From NCBI GenBank assembly GCA_022036555.1, contig CM039131.1:32824455-32888454 (forward strand): 64,000 bases of DNA, read 5' to 3'. How positions within the stretch are numbered: position 1 is the stretch's first letter; each line of letters opens with the position of its first letter. A program made the translations under genes and the position numbers. Origin of the DNA: Microstegium vimineum. Taxonomy: Eukaryota > Streptophyta > Magnoliopsida > Poales > Poaceae. Positions 50,354 through 61,346 of the stretch are shown here, piece by piece. The notes below the pieces were generated by a model. The model was not told the DNA's origin. It did not search any database and was given only the letters and a program-made list of their open reading frames with translations.

Positions 50354-52978
50354 CTAGGGCATCCTCTTGGTATGGACTTGGGGTTTAGCTTGATCAGGTG
50401 AAGCAATGGTAGCCTTCCCTTTCTTGGGGCGCGGCACTGCCGGCATGAGGTCCGGCACTACCGGCCTCTGGTCCAGCAGTGTTGTTGTCTGTGCAGACTT
50501 ATCTGCACCAATGCTTCCCTTCTTTTCAAACTTGACACACTCAATGCCTTTGATCATTTTTCTACCATTGGTTTTACCTCCTTGAGTGCGTCCAAGCCCA
50601 TCTTTGATTGATGGATGCCTTCCATCCTTGTATTGGATTTTCTTAGGCTCAACTTTGTCTTTGTCATTCTTCTTTGAAACTGAGATGACATTGTTGAGCC
50701 TTGCTATTTCTTTCTTCATGGCCTCCATGTTGGTAAGGTTAGTGGAATAGGAATTCATATCAACATTATATGCATTTTCCACAACCTTTAGTAGTGGATG
50801 GAGAAGAGACATCTTTTGCTTTAGAGAGATGTGAGTTGCCCTCCCAAAGAAGAGAGTATTGTGCCTCAAGCTCTTGATGCTTTTCAATTAAGCCACAATG
50901 CTTTTGCTTGAGGTCACCACACTCCTTCTTAGTGAGAGCATGAGCTTCTTGTTCTTTGGCCAAGGCCTTAGTCAAAGAGCTCACCTCACTTCTTTCTAAT
51001 TCAAGAGCTTCCTCACTAGCAATATAAAGATACTCTTGTTTGATAAGAGTCTTTTATCTAGATGCTAGCTCAGCTTTGGTTGCCTCTAATTCATCCAATA
51101 TATTAGCAATGAAGAGTTTTGTCTTAGGATCCATGTTACTAGTTATTTCATTTATCTTTTCATCACTAGATTCATCATCATTAGAGAAATCACTAGAATC
51201 ACTACTAGAGATGTCTTTTGGGGGAGGAGCTTTGACTTTGGGTTTTGATTTTACCTTCTCACCCTTTGTCATGAGACAAGTGTGAGGGAAGTCTTCATCA
51301 TCGGACATGTTGTTGAAGAGCCTTGGTGAAGTGGATGACTTGTGAATAGCTATGGTGGCCATCTCCTCTTCTTCACTTGAGCTATCGGTTGATTCATCAC
51401 AACCATGCCCAATGTGAGCTTCACCCACATTTCTTCTCCCTTTCTTGTAGTCACCCTTGTCTTCTCTCTTGCCTTTGCCAAATTTGTTGTCTTCTTTCTT
51501 GTTTGGGCAATCGGCAATGAAGTGTTCGGTGCTACCACATCTAAAGCAAGTTCTTGATTTCTTGTTAGAGAACTTCCTTCTTGTGAGCTTGTACCCATTG
51601 CTCTTTATCCCCTTGTTGAATATTCTCATGAATAGGGCCATGTCATCTATGCTCTCTTCTTGCTCATCTTCACTTCCATCATCACTTGATGTTGAAGCTT
51701 CGGGCTCATGCTTGATGATCTTGGTTGCTTGAGCTTTGCTTGAGGATGCTTGCTTGCTGTTTTTGGAACAACTAGGGGCTGATTTCTTTGTGCTCTTGTT
51801 TGCCTTGAGAGCCACATCCTTGATCTTCATGCCCTCCAACCTTGCTTGCATATCTCCAAGCTTCTTCCTTTCTTGTGCTTCTTCCCTTTGTAAATCAAAG
51901 GTGATGATCCTTCCAAGCACATCACTTGGTGTGAAGTACTCAAACATCTTCTTGTCTCTAATCAATGTCACCACGGTTTCATTCCTTGGACAATATGCTT
52001 CAAGAATGATCTTGACAACCTTGTGGTTATTGAATTCTTCACCACCAAGTCCTCTTATCTTGCCAACCATAGTCATCAATCTATCAAACATTTCTTGTGG
52101 CCCTTCACCTTCATTGATCACGAACCGGTTGAGCTTGGCCATTAACAAATCAATCTTGGACTGCCTCACTTTGCTCACACCCTCATGTGAAGGTGCAAGG
52201 TGTCCCAAATTTCCTTGGCCACTTCCAATCCCATGACCTTGTTGTACTCATCACCATCCAATGCACTTAGCAACACACTAGTTGCTTGTGCATTTAGTTG
52301 GATGTACCGGAGCTCGGTAGTGGTGGGGCTTGTGGGATCAACCGGAGGATCACATCCTTTATGCACAATCTCCCAAGCACCGGGGTGAAGACCTACAAGA
52401 TAAGCTTTCATCAAGTGTTTCCACTTGGCAAAGTTAGTCCCATCAAAGTGAGGCAATTTGCCCGCGGGAACATGGAATAATGGTTTATGCTCATGTTTAG
52501 AAATGGATGAATAGTCAAAGGATATGACAGAGTATTTCTTGCTGCCATCCTCCTCCTCCTTCTTCTTCTTCTCATCCTTCTTCTCTATCTTGGAGGAACG
52601 GTATGATACATCATCATCACCGTCGGAGCTACTAGACTCAATCTCCGCTTGAGAGGCTTGCTCTTTGCTTTTCTTGAGCTCCTCCTCCTTTGCCTTGAGC
52701 TCCTTCTTGAGAGCTTTCACTTCTCTTCTATGAAGCTTCTCAGCAAGCTTCAAGCTTCTTGCTTCATTGAGAGCTTTTTCTTATTTTTGTAATCTTTTTC
52801 CTACTTTTCTTAATCTTCTTGCTTCTATTATAATTGCCTTCTCTTTCTCAGACAAGGCAACAGAGGTCAAGTAGTTCTCCGAGTTACCACTCTCGCTGTT
52901 GTCCGTGGAGTGCACCTCCATAGCCTTGGGGTCAACCATCTTGGGGTCAACCGCCACAACTTTACCCTCTTCGGCCAT
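50354..52978 (-). pseudogene. Sirevirus gag (broken)
   Basis: ATG at 52978 (MAEEGKVVAVDPKMV). The frame reads through a lysine/glutamate-rich coiled coil, then the copia gag core (KLPHFDGTNFAKWKHLMKAY, LLMAKLNRFVINEGEGPQEM), a CCHC zinc knuckle (CFRCGSTEHFIADC, about 51540) and a second charged coiled-coil region. Breaks: an in-frame TAA near 52781, a one-base frameshift near 52200, and a stop at about 51054 followed by continuing homology. The part nearest protease (50354-50570) includes a GGCACTGCC palindrome cluster translated in frame. Gag would build the virus-like particle and bind element RNA. Confidence 0.85.
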
Positions 52979-53010
52979 TACCTCGCACGGTGAAGTGCTA
53001 ACTGAGGTAA

Positions 53011-53028
53011 CCTTGATCTGATACCACT
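53011..53028 (-). promoter_or_regulatory. Primer-binding site, tRNA-iMet type
   Basis: Minus strand reads AGTGGTATCAGATCAAGG immediately after the 5' LTR, matching the 3' end of initiator tRNA-Met as in most plant copia elements. Confidence 0.85.
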
Positions 53029-54275
53029 TGTAAGGACCACATTAGTCTAGAGGGGGGATGAATAGGCCTGTTTCAAACTTTAAAACACACTAGACAACTT
53101 TCTATCAGTAGGAGGTCGGCACTGTCGGGCTCAAGTCCGGCACTGCCGGGGTGGCCGACACTGCTGGTCTCTGAGGCAGTAGTGTTGGTCACCTGAACAG
53201 AATGTAGCACAATTCAAAATGTAAAGCTAGAGTGGAAATTTTGCTTGAATAGAAACCTTCCTAGAGGTGTAGTGAACCTCTAGCACCACCTGAAAGTGGT
53301 AGCAACACACCCACCGAGTAGATCGGGTCCAAACCCTAGAAATCACCTTGCAAATAATATATATAAAATAATAGAGACAATCACAAGGAGACACAAGATT
53401 TGACCCGTGGTTCAGCTCGCCATCAAGGCTTGCCTACGTCCACGTTGTTGAGGTGCGCCACACAAGGCTCAAGCTCGCCACACAAGGCTAGCTCTTTCCT
53501 CGGTCTCAAGTCAAGGGGTTGAACCATTAAGATGAGAGAAGTGTATTAGCATATGATGGGTGATACAAATTTCCCTAGGATGCCACACGAAGGAGGCAAG
53601 CTCAAGGGCAACCACTAGCCGGCTAGGAGCAAAGCTCCAAGAGTAAAGAACTCAAACCGCCAGCCATCACGCAAACCAAATGCTTGTAGGAGTGAAGATC
53701 TGAGGGAGAAGCTTCTTCTCAAGCTTGGAGGCTCAATCTCTCAAAGAATGATTGAAAATCAATGGAGGAGAGTGGATGAGCACCAAGGGAGAATGAAGAG
53801 CAAGAAGGGAGCTTCTCTTTCTATTTTGTCGAAGTGTGAGAATGGGAATAGTAGAACTAGTCGTTGGGGGTGAGTGAGGGGGTAAGAAATACCCCTTCAC
53901 TGCCCACTGGCTGAACAAGCCCGGCACTGCCGGCCTGGGCAGAACAACAAGGATATGATCTTCAAGTAGCTGGCTGATTTTCCCACTATATATGTGGAGG
54001 TGTGATGTATTTGTATAGATATGCATTTGGTTCACTTATTGGCATGCGTGTTGAATCCCTCTTTATAGTACGACATACCTAACTCAAATTCAAAGTATAA
54101 AAGAATTTAAACGTTTTGAGCTTGTTGCCATGCACTTTTGTAGTTGGAGGGGTCCGCCTACCTGTTCATCAACCTCCTTAAGTTTAACCTGCTTGTCATA
54201 CTCACAAAGTCTCATTAGTCTTCTAATTGCGTTGTCATGTCACCAAAATCCACTTAAGGCTTGATTGCACTTTCA
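53029..54275 (-). repeat. Sirevirus 5' LTR
   Basis: 1247 bp, aligning along its length with 36359-37603. Differences include an extra CAAGCTCGCCACACAAGG near 53462 and a shortened palindrome cluster near 53918. The visible divergence of a few percent means insertion was not recent. Confidence 0.9.
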
Positions 54276-56159
54276 GGCACGGTAAGAGCAAGTGAAAATG
54301 CTTTGAAAATATTGTGAAAATGCTAACACACATGCACAAGGTGAAGAACACATTTGTGTTAGCACATGAGAAGCAAAGGAAGAAGTGAGGAGGAGTCTCG
54401 ACTGAAAATCGAGCTCCGGATGCAAGGGTCAAAGGGGGTCCGGACCATTGAGAGGGTCTGGAACCAAACCCTAGGTCTCGGTCTAGCTGAGAGCTCCGGA
54501 CTGTGGTCCAGACGCTGGGGTTGTGGCAGTCCGGACCAATGGTTGTGCGTCCGGATGCCACTCCCACTGACTGTGTTGTGCTGACCGAGGAGGTCTGGAC
54601 GCTGTTCGTAGTCCGGACAAAAGCTCCGGACTTGCGTCCGGAGGCGCTGCGTGCTCTCGGGTGCGCTCGGGGTCTCAGAAAAATATTTCCAGACCTGTGA
54701 ACAGTGGATCCGGACCCTGTGAACAGTAGCGTCCGAAGGACGCGTGGCAGTGATCGGCGCAGGGCGTCAACGGTCGGTTCAAACGGCTAGGCGGTCCGGA
54801 CGCGTGCGGCATGGTCCGGACCCGCACTGTTGCATGCGTCCGGACCCTCTGCAGAACGCGTGGTTAAGGGGGAAAACGGCTAGTTTGTTTGGCTAGCCTA
54901 TAAATAGTTGTTGGCCGACCCTTGGGGCTGGCTGAGCACCTTGGGCATATGTTGCCTCTAGTGTGCTTGGTGAAGGAGCCCTCTAACTCACTTGTGCAAA
55001 CAATAGTGTGATCTAATTGCGAGTGAGTGATCTCTAGTGCGTTGCTTTGAGAGATAGCTTCGTGTGACACTAGGTGACCGTGTTGCAAGCCGGTGGTGCT
55101 TGTTACTCTTGGAGGTTTCCACCTCCTAGACGACTTGGTGATTGTGGCTCTGTCGAAGCCTGCAAAAAGCTTGTGCGTGGCTCCAGAGAAGAGCTTTGTG
55201 ATGGGTGTTGTGTTCGCCCCGCGGGAGATCGCGAAGAGCAACTCTAGTTGAGTGTGTCATTGAGCTACCCTCACTTGTGGGTAGATTCTTGCGGCGCCCG
55301 AGTTAGTGGGCTAGGCTTGTGAACGCCTATTAGCCGCCGAATCACCAAGTGAGTGGTCGACACAACGGGGACTAGCTTGGTGGCGACCAAGTGAACCTCG
55401 GGAGAAAAATCACCGTGTCAACCTTGTACATCTTCTCGGTGGTTTGCATTCTCTAAATCACTAGCTTGTATTTACTTATTCATACTTATGCTAGTGATTA
55501 GTAGTTGCTCTTGTAACTAGTTAGCTTGTGTAGCTTAACTAGTTGCCTTCTAGCTTGTGTAGCATAGAAGTAGCTCTTGAGTGACTAATTGGCTTGTGTA
55601 GCTTTGTTAGTCACATTGCTTAGTTTGTGTAGCTAAGTAAGTTGAGCTCTCTAGTTGGCTTGTGTAGTCTTGCTAGAGAGCATTACTAGTGAGCTTAGGT
55701 GTTTTGTGCTTTGCTTACTAGTTTGTGTAGGAGCTCCTTTTGTGCTTAGAGTACTAGTTGCTTAGGTTTGTGTGACCTTGCAACCTAGACTTGTTTAGGT
55801 GAGCTTCCTAGCTTGGCACCTTAGTAAGCCCTTTTAGTATATTTTGCTAGGTGCTAAAGTTATAGTTAGAGGGGTGTAGTCTTGGCTAGACCAATAGTTT
55901 TAATTCCGCATTTGTTTCGGTTAGCCGTGACGTTTAAGTTTTAGAAAAGACTATTCACCCCCTCTAGTCCGCCATCTCGACCCTACAGGATAGGAGGCTT
56001 AGGGAGAGAGGGGGAAGGAGGGTCAGGCGGGCGGCGGGTTCGTCGCCGTTGCCAACGGGGGACGGAAGAAGAAGAAAGGTCGGGAGAAGAAGAAACGTCG
56101 CCCTCTCTATGTACGGGAATAGATTAGATTAGATTAGACTGAAGGACAATACGGTCATT

Positions 56160-56323
56160 AAGAGAAAATACATGTATTTGAAGACACAAAAGAGATTAAA
56201 AAAGAAACAAAATGTCATTAGAGCTTATAAACAATATTTGGAGTCTTATTTGGGAGAAACTAATGTTAGGAGTCCTATTATAAAGAAACCAGTTGTTTGA
56301 AGTCATATAATAGTCCATTTCTC
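56160..56323 (-). repeat. MULE right terminal inverted repeat
   Basis: Reverse complement of the left TIR with scattered substitutions and a short length difference near its inner end (TTTGAAGACACAAAAG against CTTTTGTCATCTAAAT). Confidence 0.85.
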
Positions 56324-56937
56324 GCAGATGCTGATGTACTGGGCTGAACTTGATCAGGTTTCGGAAAGAAAAGGAGATTCCATTTGGCAAATAAAGGCTA
56401 GGCTAGAAATTAAACCCATCCTAAAGGGCACGTGATGCATGTGCAAGCGCAAAGGTACCAGAGATTCAAACCGAGTTGGGCCCACATGTGCCTGAAAATT
56501 TTTGAGCTCCCGGTTCAAAATTTTAGCGTCCCGCCCATCTACCCGCTTCAATTCGGCTTTCTTCCTCTTTGAAGAGCCCCCGCCGCCACAGCCTGAAGAA
56601 CCCAAATCCATGAGATTTGCCCCAGCCCCCTAGGTCTATTACTGGATTACAAATGCTAGTTCCATCAGGGGTTCCAGGCGCCTAGATTGGATATCGTGAG
56701 TAAGTTTTAGGATTCAGCCCCTTTCCCTCCCATTTCTCGGTGTTTTGATGCGATTCAGGCTCCTGCTTTTGCAAATCCGTTGAACCTAGTGGCAGGAGCA
56801 GTAGTAAGATTTGGACCAGACAAGTCAAGAATGCGAGAAATTTTGGGGTTGCTGCCTTGCTGGTGGTCGACCCATTTGTGTTTATTGGGTGCTCACCAAT
56901 CTGTTCCTCTGCCGCGTGCTTTGTGCAGAGCCCCGAG
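56324..56937. promoter_or_regulatory. Promoter and 5' UTR region of the OSD1/UVI4-like gene
   Basis: The MULE ends only about 610 bases before the ATG. A 5' UTR intron is likely: a donor-like GTGAGTAAGT at about 56697 and an acceptor TTGTGCAG at 56921-56928 directly before the ATG. No clear TATA box chosen. Confidence 0.4.
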
Positions 56938-59394
56938 ATGCCTGAGTCCAGGGATGGCAGGAGGGCGGCCCTCGCTGACCTCTCCAGTGGGGCTGGTGGC
57001 GGAGGATTCTTTATCAGGAGGGTAGCCTCGCCGGAAGCCCTGGCGGTGAGGGGTGCTGGGAAGCCGTTGGCGCGGCGTTATATATCACCCTCGAGGAACA
57101 AGGAGAACCGGCTTCCAGTTTGGGCGTTGAGGGCCACACCGACAAAGAGGAGCCCGCTTCCTGGATGGTACCCCAGGACGCCGCTCCGTGATATTACGGC
57201 CATTGCAAAGGTATGCCTAGTGTTTCAGAGATGTGAGCGATTTAACTTATTGAAGGTTTCATTGTTACTGTGCCTACATGCTTTATGATGTATGATTAGT
57301 AGTTGACCTGCTGATTTCTAGTTGGAGTAGAATTTGTGCCAAAGCGGTTTTGTTGGATTTCATCAGAATCAGACAGTTACCCAATGGTCTTAGTGGACTG
57401 CAGTGATGTGCTTTTAGCTGCTAGTTTACTGGAACATTTTACTCAAGCAACACTTCTGAAAAGAACTTGTGGCATTCTTTTGTCACAGTTATCACTACAA
57501 TCTTATCAGAGCTAGTCCCCTGTTAATTTTACATATCTAGATTCATTATCTGTGTTTACTGCCAAGTAGAGTAAAAAACATGCCAGTGATATATAATTTT
57601 AAGTTATTATACTTGACTGTTTGGCACAGCCAGATTTACCAATTTCAGCTGATGAATGCTGACCTTGCAAAAATGTTACTTTCTTTTCTTTTCTGTAGTA
57701 TAGTCCAACTTTATATTACTGTCACTAGCATGCAACTGAGTGAGATAGATTATACATCAGCAGTACTATTTCTGAATTTCTGGTGTCCTTTTGGGGATTG
57801 TGTAAAGAATCCAATGAGAATATTTGATTCAGCAAGCTTGCTAAATTGCAGTAACATTCAAAATGGTCTTCAAGCTGTACTTCACCATCTTTAAATTTTA
57901 TTATTGCACAAAACTGAATTTCTTCTAAAGTATTGCTCAAATAATAACCTGTTCTTACTTCCAATATCACGAATGGTAATTTTCTGGTGGACATGTTTAC
58001 TTTTGAATTTTTTATATGTGTGCTTATATCCACCATGTTATTCTATTGCAAAATCAATGCACAGTATGTTTAATTTAGCTTCTGAATGTCATCACCGATC
58101 CTTCTGAAAATATTAATTTGTCTGTTTTATGTCACAAGGTCCAACCATATAGTACTGTTGGTGCCAAGTAGGAGTAACTGATTGAGATTGATGATAAATC
58201 TGCTCTGCACTTTCCTGCTTTTTAGTGTCCATAAAAAAATGGTATATTTTGATGGATCCAATGAGAATTAACTCAACAGGCTGGTTGAATTACAGTAATA
58301 TTAAAATCAGAGTACAAGTTAGACTCAGATAATAAGATGGACCTAGTTCCAACTGTATTCTGAATGGGGCATTTGTGGGGTGGACCATTTTACTTTTAAT
58401 AGTTGGTTGTATCCACCATGATATTCTGTTATAAAATTATTGCGTAGTATGTTTATTAATTCATCTGCATTTTAAGTGCATGCCATCTGTGTTTAGTAAT
58501 TCCTCTGCTACGCCTACACTTGCCTTAGTTGCATATTCCATTCCTCCCAAATTCTAAGTCACTTTGACTTTGTTCTAAGTCAAACTTCTCTAACTTTGAC
58601 CAAGTCTAGTGAAATGTACCGACATTTACAACAACATTCAATCCACTATGCAATAGTCTTGAGAGTGAATTTATTTGGTATTTTAGATGTCAATATATAT
58701 TTATATAAACTTGGTCAAAGTTATAGAAGTTTGACTGCGGCTATACTGATTTATAATTTGGAGCGAGGGAGTAGATTATAGTTTATGTGTGTCATCAAGA
58801 ATGTTCGATTATTCACTTAGCCACAATTAATGTTTGCCAATATTTCAGTACATATGTTAAGGAAGTTTATCTCTGCATCATTAGTGCATTACAAAACCTG
58901 AACAAGGCATTCAGTGTATGTTTGTTCCCTTGCTAGCTTCCATCTTATTCTGACTGGCTTGCATGCAGGCCATTCAGAGAAGCCGTTCCAGGATTGCTGC
59001 AGCTCAGCAGCAAAGCCAAAGGATCGAGCAGTCTCCGCAATCTGTGAACGTGACTACTCCAGCACAAGCAGAGCAGGATGCCCCTCACATTGCTGAAGCC
59101 TCCCATGCTGTTGCATCTGGCTCCGGCTCAACTGAAAGAGAAACTGTAGCAAACCCTTCTACTATCTTGCCTGATGACAATTTGCATCTGTCTTCCTCGC
59201 CAGCAGAAAGCTCACTGAATACTCCATCCAAGCCAATGGATCCTGCCCTTGCAGACAATGTTGAGAAGAAACTTTCCAGTTCAATAGAGAAGATAGAGAA
59301 GTTGGTGAGGAAAAACCTGAAAAAACGAACACCGAAGGCTGCCCAGGCCTCCAGGAGGGCTAACCAGAGGCGCAACCTCATGTCCATGCGATGA
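56938..59394 (+). CDS. OSD1: APC/C inhibitor of the OSD1/UVI4 (GIG1/POLYCHOME) family
   Basis: Two coding exons, 56938-57210 and 58969-59394, joined in phase 0 across a 1.76-kb GT-AG intron; 232 aa, the family size. Begins MPESRDGRRAALADLSS with a D-box-like RAAL (9-12), has a KEN-type box (residues 55-57, RNKENRLP), the family hallmark WYPRTPLRDI (77-86), an acidic/Ser-rich middle, a basic amphipathic segment (KKLSSSIEKIEKLVRKNLKK) and ends in MSMR, giving the C-terminal Met-Arg tail. Family knowledge: these plant proteins inhibit the anaphase-promoting complex through D-box, GxEN/KEN and MR-tail; OSD1 is needed for entry into meiosis II and UVI4 restrains endoreduplication. Which of the two paralogues this is cannot be settled from the sequence. 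The frame is intact, so probably functional. A MITE sits in the intron. Confidence 0.88.
58536..58771. mobile_element. Stowaway-like MITE in the OSD1/UVI4-like intron
   Basis: Ends TTCCATTCCTCCCAAATTCT and ATTTGGAGCGAGGGAG, flanked by TA at 58534-58535 and 58772-58773. Interior contains inverted AACTTTGACCAAGT and ACTTGGTCAAAGTT arms. Confidence 0.7.
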
Positions 59395-59923
59395 ATTTAC
59401 TTCTGTACTTTCCTGGGGGGAGAGAAGAAAGTCCACCTCAGGCTTGTCCTCCTTCCTCGTCTGCTGTTTCCTTAGCCGCTAGCCTAACTGCCAAGTGCCA
59501 ATGGCCATTCCTGGTTCCCTTCTCGAGGACCAAAGGATATGGGGCTATTGGCTCTGCTTAAGGTTCTAGGACTGCAGCTACTAGTGTGAGGTGTGATCTG
59601 GTTCATGCTATTGCTGATGTATGCATACTTTTCTGTGTATCCCAGTTGTCTGTCGAACAAATGAAATCTTTAATTTACTTTTGTGCTGCACTATTTACCA
59701 TAACCAGCAGTGAATATTTTCTTGTGTCATGATCTCTAAGCTCCTAGTGTCAGATGCTTTCTACTCAATCTTGTTCTTCAGGAATAAGGCCCATAACCAA
59801 ACTAAAAACATGGTGCTCAGTTGAGCTTATGTTCTGTTTCTGTCCTTTGCCATTATAATAAATCTTTCACATTTTCCCTTTAGGTTCATATATTTTTCCT
59901 TGCTTTCCTGCAGTGGATTCTAG

Positions 59924-60202
59924 GCAGGTAGCCACTGTACAACAGAAGCTCAATGGCACCAGCGAGGACTGAGAATACTGACTAATTCACCTTTTAGTCC
60001 TAAATGGCATCGTGAGAAGCTTGAAGAGTGCAGTCAACATGGTGTTATGGCTCCCATACACCCCCATGGGCATCAAATGAAGTTCTACCGAGGCTTGGGA
60101 GATGGTGGACCAAAGGGAAGAGGTTACAGTCCGTATGGATTTTCGGACATGAAGGAACCAGGAAAGTCTTGGTGGATGATGCTGGATAAAGCTCTCAAAT
60201 AG
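59924..60202 (+). other. Unidentified exon-like reading frame
   Basis: A 92-codon open frame, no ATG near its start, ending TAG at 60200. The last ~65 residues look protein-like and not like random frame: PKWHREKLEECSQHG, IHPHGHQMKFYRGLGDGGPK and YSPYGFSDMKEPGKSWWMML occur in order. No family recognised. It lies downstream of the OSD1/UVI4-like gene on the same strand, possibly the last exon or a captured fragment of another gene. Confidence 0.4.
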
Positions 60203-60227
60203 TTGTAATAGGTTTGTTCAGCTTAGA

Positions 60228-60572
60228 GCATCCGCAGTAGTTGCATCGACTCACCGTGGCCACGTACGCCTGCAGCAAGATGCAAAGAGTCGATTCATTC
60301 AAACTCCAGTGGTAGGTCGACTCTTCCTGTAGGCCAATCAAGTAAATAAATTTGTTTATTGTTGATACAGAGGGATCCCTGGTGCTTCCCATCTCTTTTC
60401 TCTCCCTCTTCTTTGCTCATGAATACTATTTTAATGCGAATGAGTCGGCTCAAGTTTGGTAGTCGATTCCTGACATACTACATGCATCGGTTTGCTCCAG
60501 TGGTGTATGCATCGACTCATGCCAATTAAAATAATCATGTGAGTCGCTTTGGAAACACCACTGGAGAAGCCC
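60228..60572. mobile_element. MITE-like inverted repeat
   Basis: Left end GAGCATCCGCAGTAGTTGCA with ...CGACTCAC is mirrored by the right end GTGAGTCGCTTTGG...CCACTGGAGAAGCCC. The interior repeats GTCGACTC/GAGTCG-type motifs. Exact boundaries and target duplication not resolved. Confidence 0.45.
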
Positions 60573-61346
60573 TTATTAGTTCATATTATTTTTGATCTAG
60601 TCTGATGACTACTCTATGCTTTTCACGATACCATTCTTGCTATCGTCCGGAGCTGGAACTCCGGGAATTCTCTGTTCTGTAACGTTTGGTCTTCTGATGT
60701 TAATTGAAAGGCCAGGGCGTTTTGCCATTAAACTCTAAAAAAATGAAAGGAAAAGTATCAGATAAGGTAAGCAACAGGCTTTTAATTGGGTCTTCAAACC
60801 AATGAGAAAAATGGAGGTACTGCAGTTGTGCAAAGTCCGATGCTTGTATTTTGAGTTGCAATCAGTATACAAGTCCAGAGTCCAGTTTTTGTTGTGCTGA
60901 AATTCAGTAGCCAAAGGACTTGATCCATGATTTGCTCCTTTCCTAAATTCACTTGTTTGAAAAATTTGCAATTTAATTTTCTGTATAGAAGCCTTTGGCT
61001 ACCTAATTAGGTGTAGATTTCTCTGTATATGCACCAGAGTCTGATGCTTTAAAATGGATTCCTCATAGTTTCCTAATTACTACTGTAGTCAGATTCCTTA
61101 ACTATTTGGTACTATAAATATTCTGAAACTGACCACAAATTTTCCTTTTAAAGGCTGCTAAAACATATCAATTAGACCCAAAATTGGCATGCATAGCTTC
61201 AAGCCTTCAAGCATAATTTTAGCCAAATATTCATATTTATTTCTAACATTTTCACATATAATGTAGAAATTGACTCAAACAATGATCTTTTATACATTTT
61301 CCAGTAGTAATTCTAGGTACTATTGGTAGTGGTTATAGAGCTGTCA
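60573..61346. other. Gene-free AT-rich spacer
   Basis: No domain-bearing frame and no clear repeat ends. Confidence 0.4.

Larger units (their letters stand above)
36359..54275 (-). mobile_element. Sirevirus-type Ty1/copia retrotransposon, minus strand, with later insertions
   Basis: Two similar LTRs in the same orientation (36359-37603 and 53029-54275), a tRNA-iMet primer site beside the right LTR, a polypurine tract beside the left LTR, and between them, in minus-strand order, gag, protease, integrase, reverse transcriptase, RNase H and a third ORF. The order integrase before RT marks copia. Coiled-coil-rich gag, repeated polypurine tracts and palindromic motifs, and the extra ORF mark a Sirevirus. 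Removing the two nested insertions leaves an element of about 11.8 kb. Flanks GTCGC and GGCAC match at three of five positions. All genes carry stops or frameshifts, so the copy cannot move by itself. Confidence 0.88.
35799..55987 (+). mobile_element. Outer solo LTR, interrupted by a Sirevirus
   Basis: Left part 35799-36358 starts TGAGAGTTCCTATGTGATTT. Right part 54276-55987 ends TAGTCCGCCATCTCGACCCT then ACA. Joined, it is about 2.27 kb with TG..CA ends, no coding domain and an LTR-like 3' part (CTATTCACCCCCTCTAGTCC). Flanking 5-mers are GGAGG and GGATA, only a partial match. Between 54400 and 54860 it is packed with TCCGGA, often as the palindrome GTCCGGAC (at least ten), resembling the palindromic repeats reported in Sirevirus LTRs. 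Interpreted as a solo LTR of a second copia/Sirevirus family. Confidence 0.6.
35192..56323. mobile_element. Mutator-like element (MULE) carrying the whole retrotransposon nest
   Basis: Left terminus from GAGAAATTGACTATTATAGG matches the reverse complement of the right terminus, GAGAAATGGACTATTATATG, over about 165 bp (35192-35356 against 56160-56323) at roughly 90% by eye. Flanks are GCACATGCT (35183-35191) and GCAGATGCT (56324-56332), a 9-bp target duplication with one mismatch. Long TIRs and a 9-bp duplication identify the Mutator superfamily. Excluding the nested insert, the element is only about 943 bp (35192-35798 plus 55988-56323) and has no transposase, so it is non-autonomous. Its interior is GC-rich and Trp/Ala/Gly-biased with a minisatellite; capture of host sequence is possible but unproven. 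Confidence 0.85.

Noticed and set aside
35794..55992. Full support of the outer LTR by a target duplication
   Set aside because: The flanking 5-mers GGAGG and GGATA match only partly, so boundaries rest on TG..CA ends and sequence style.
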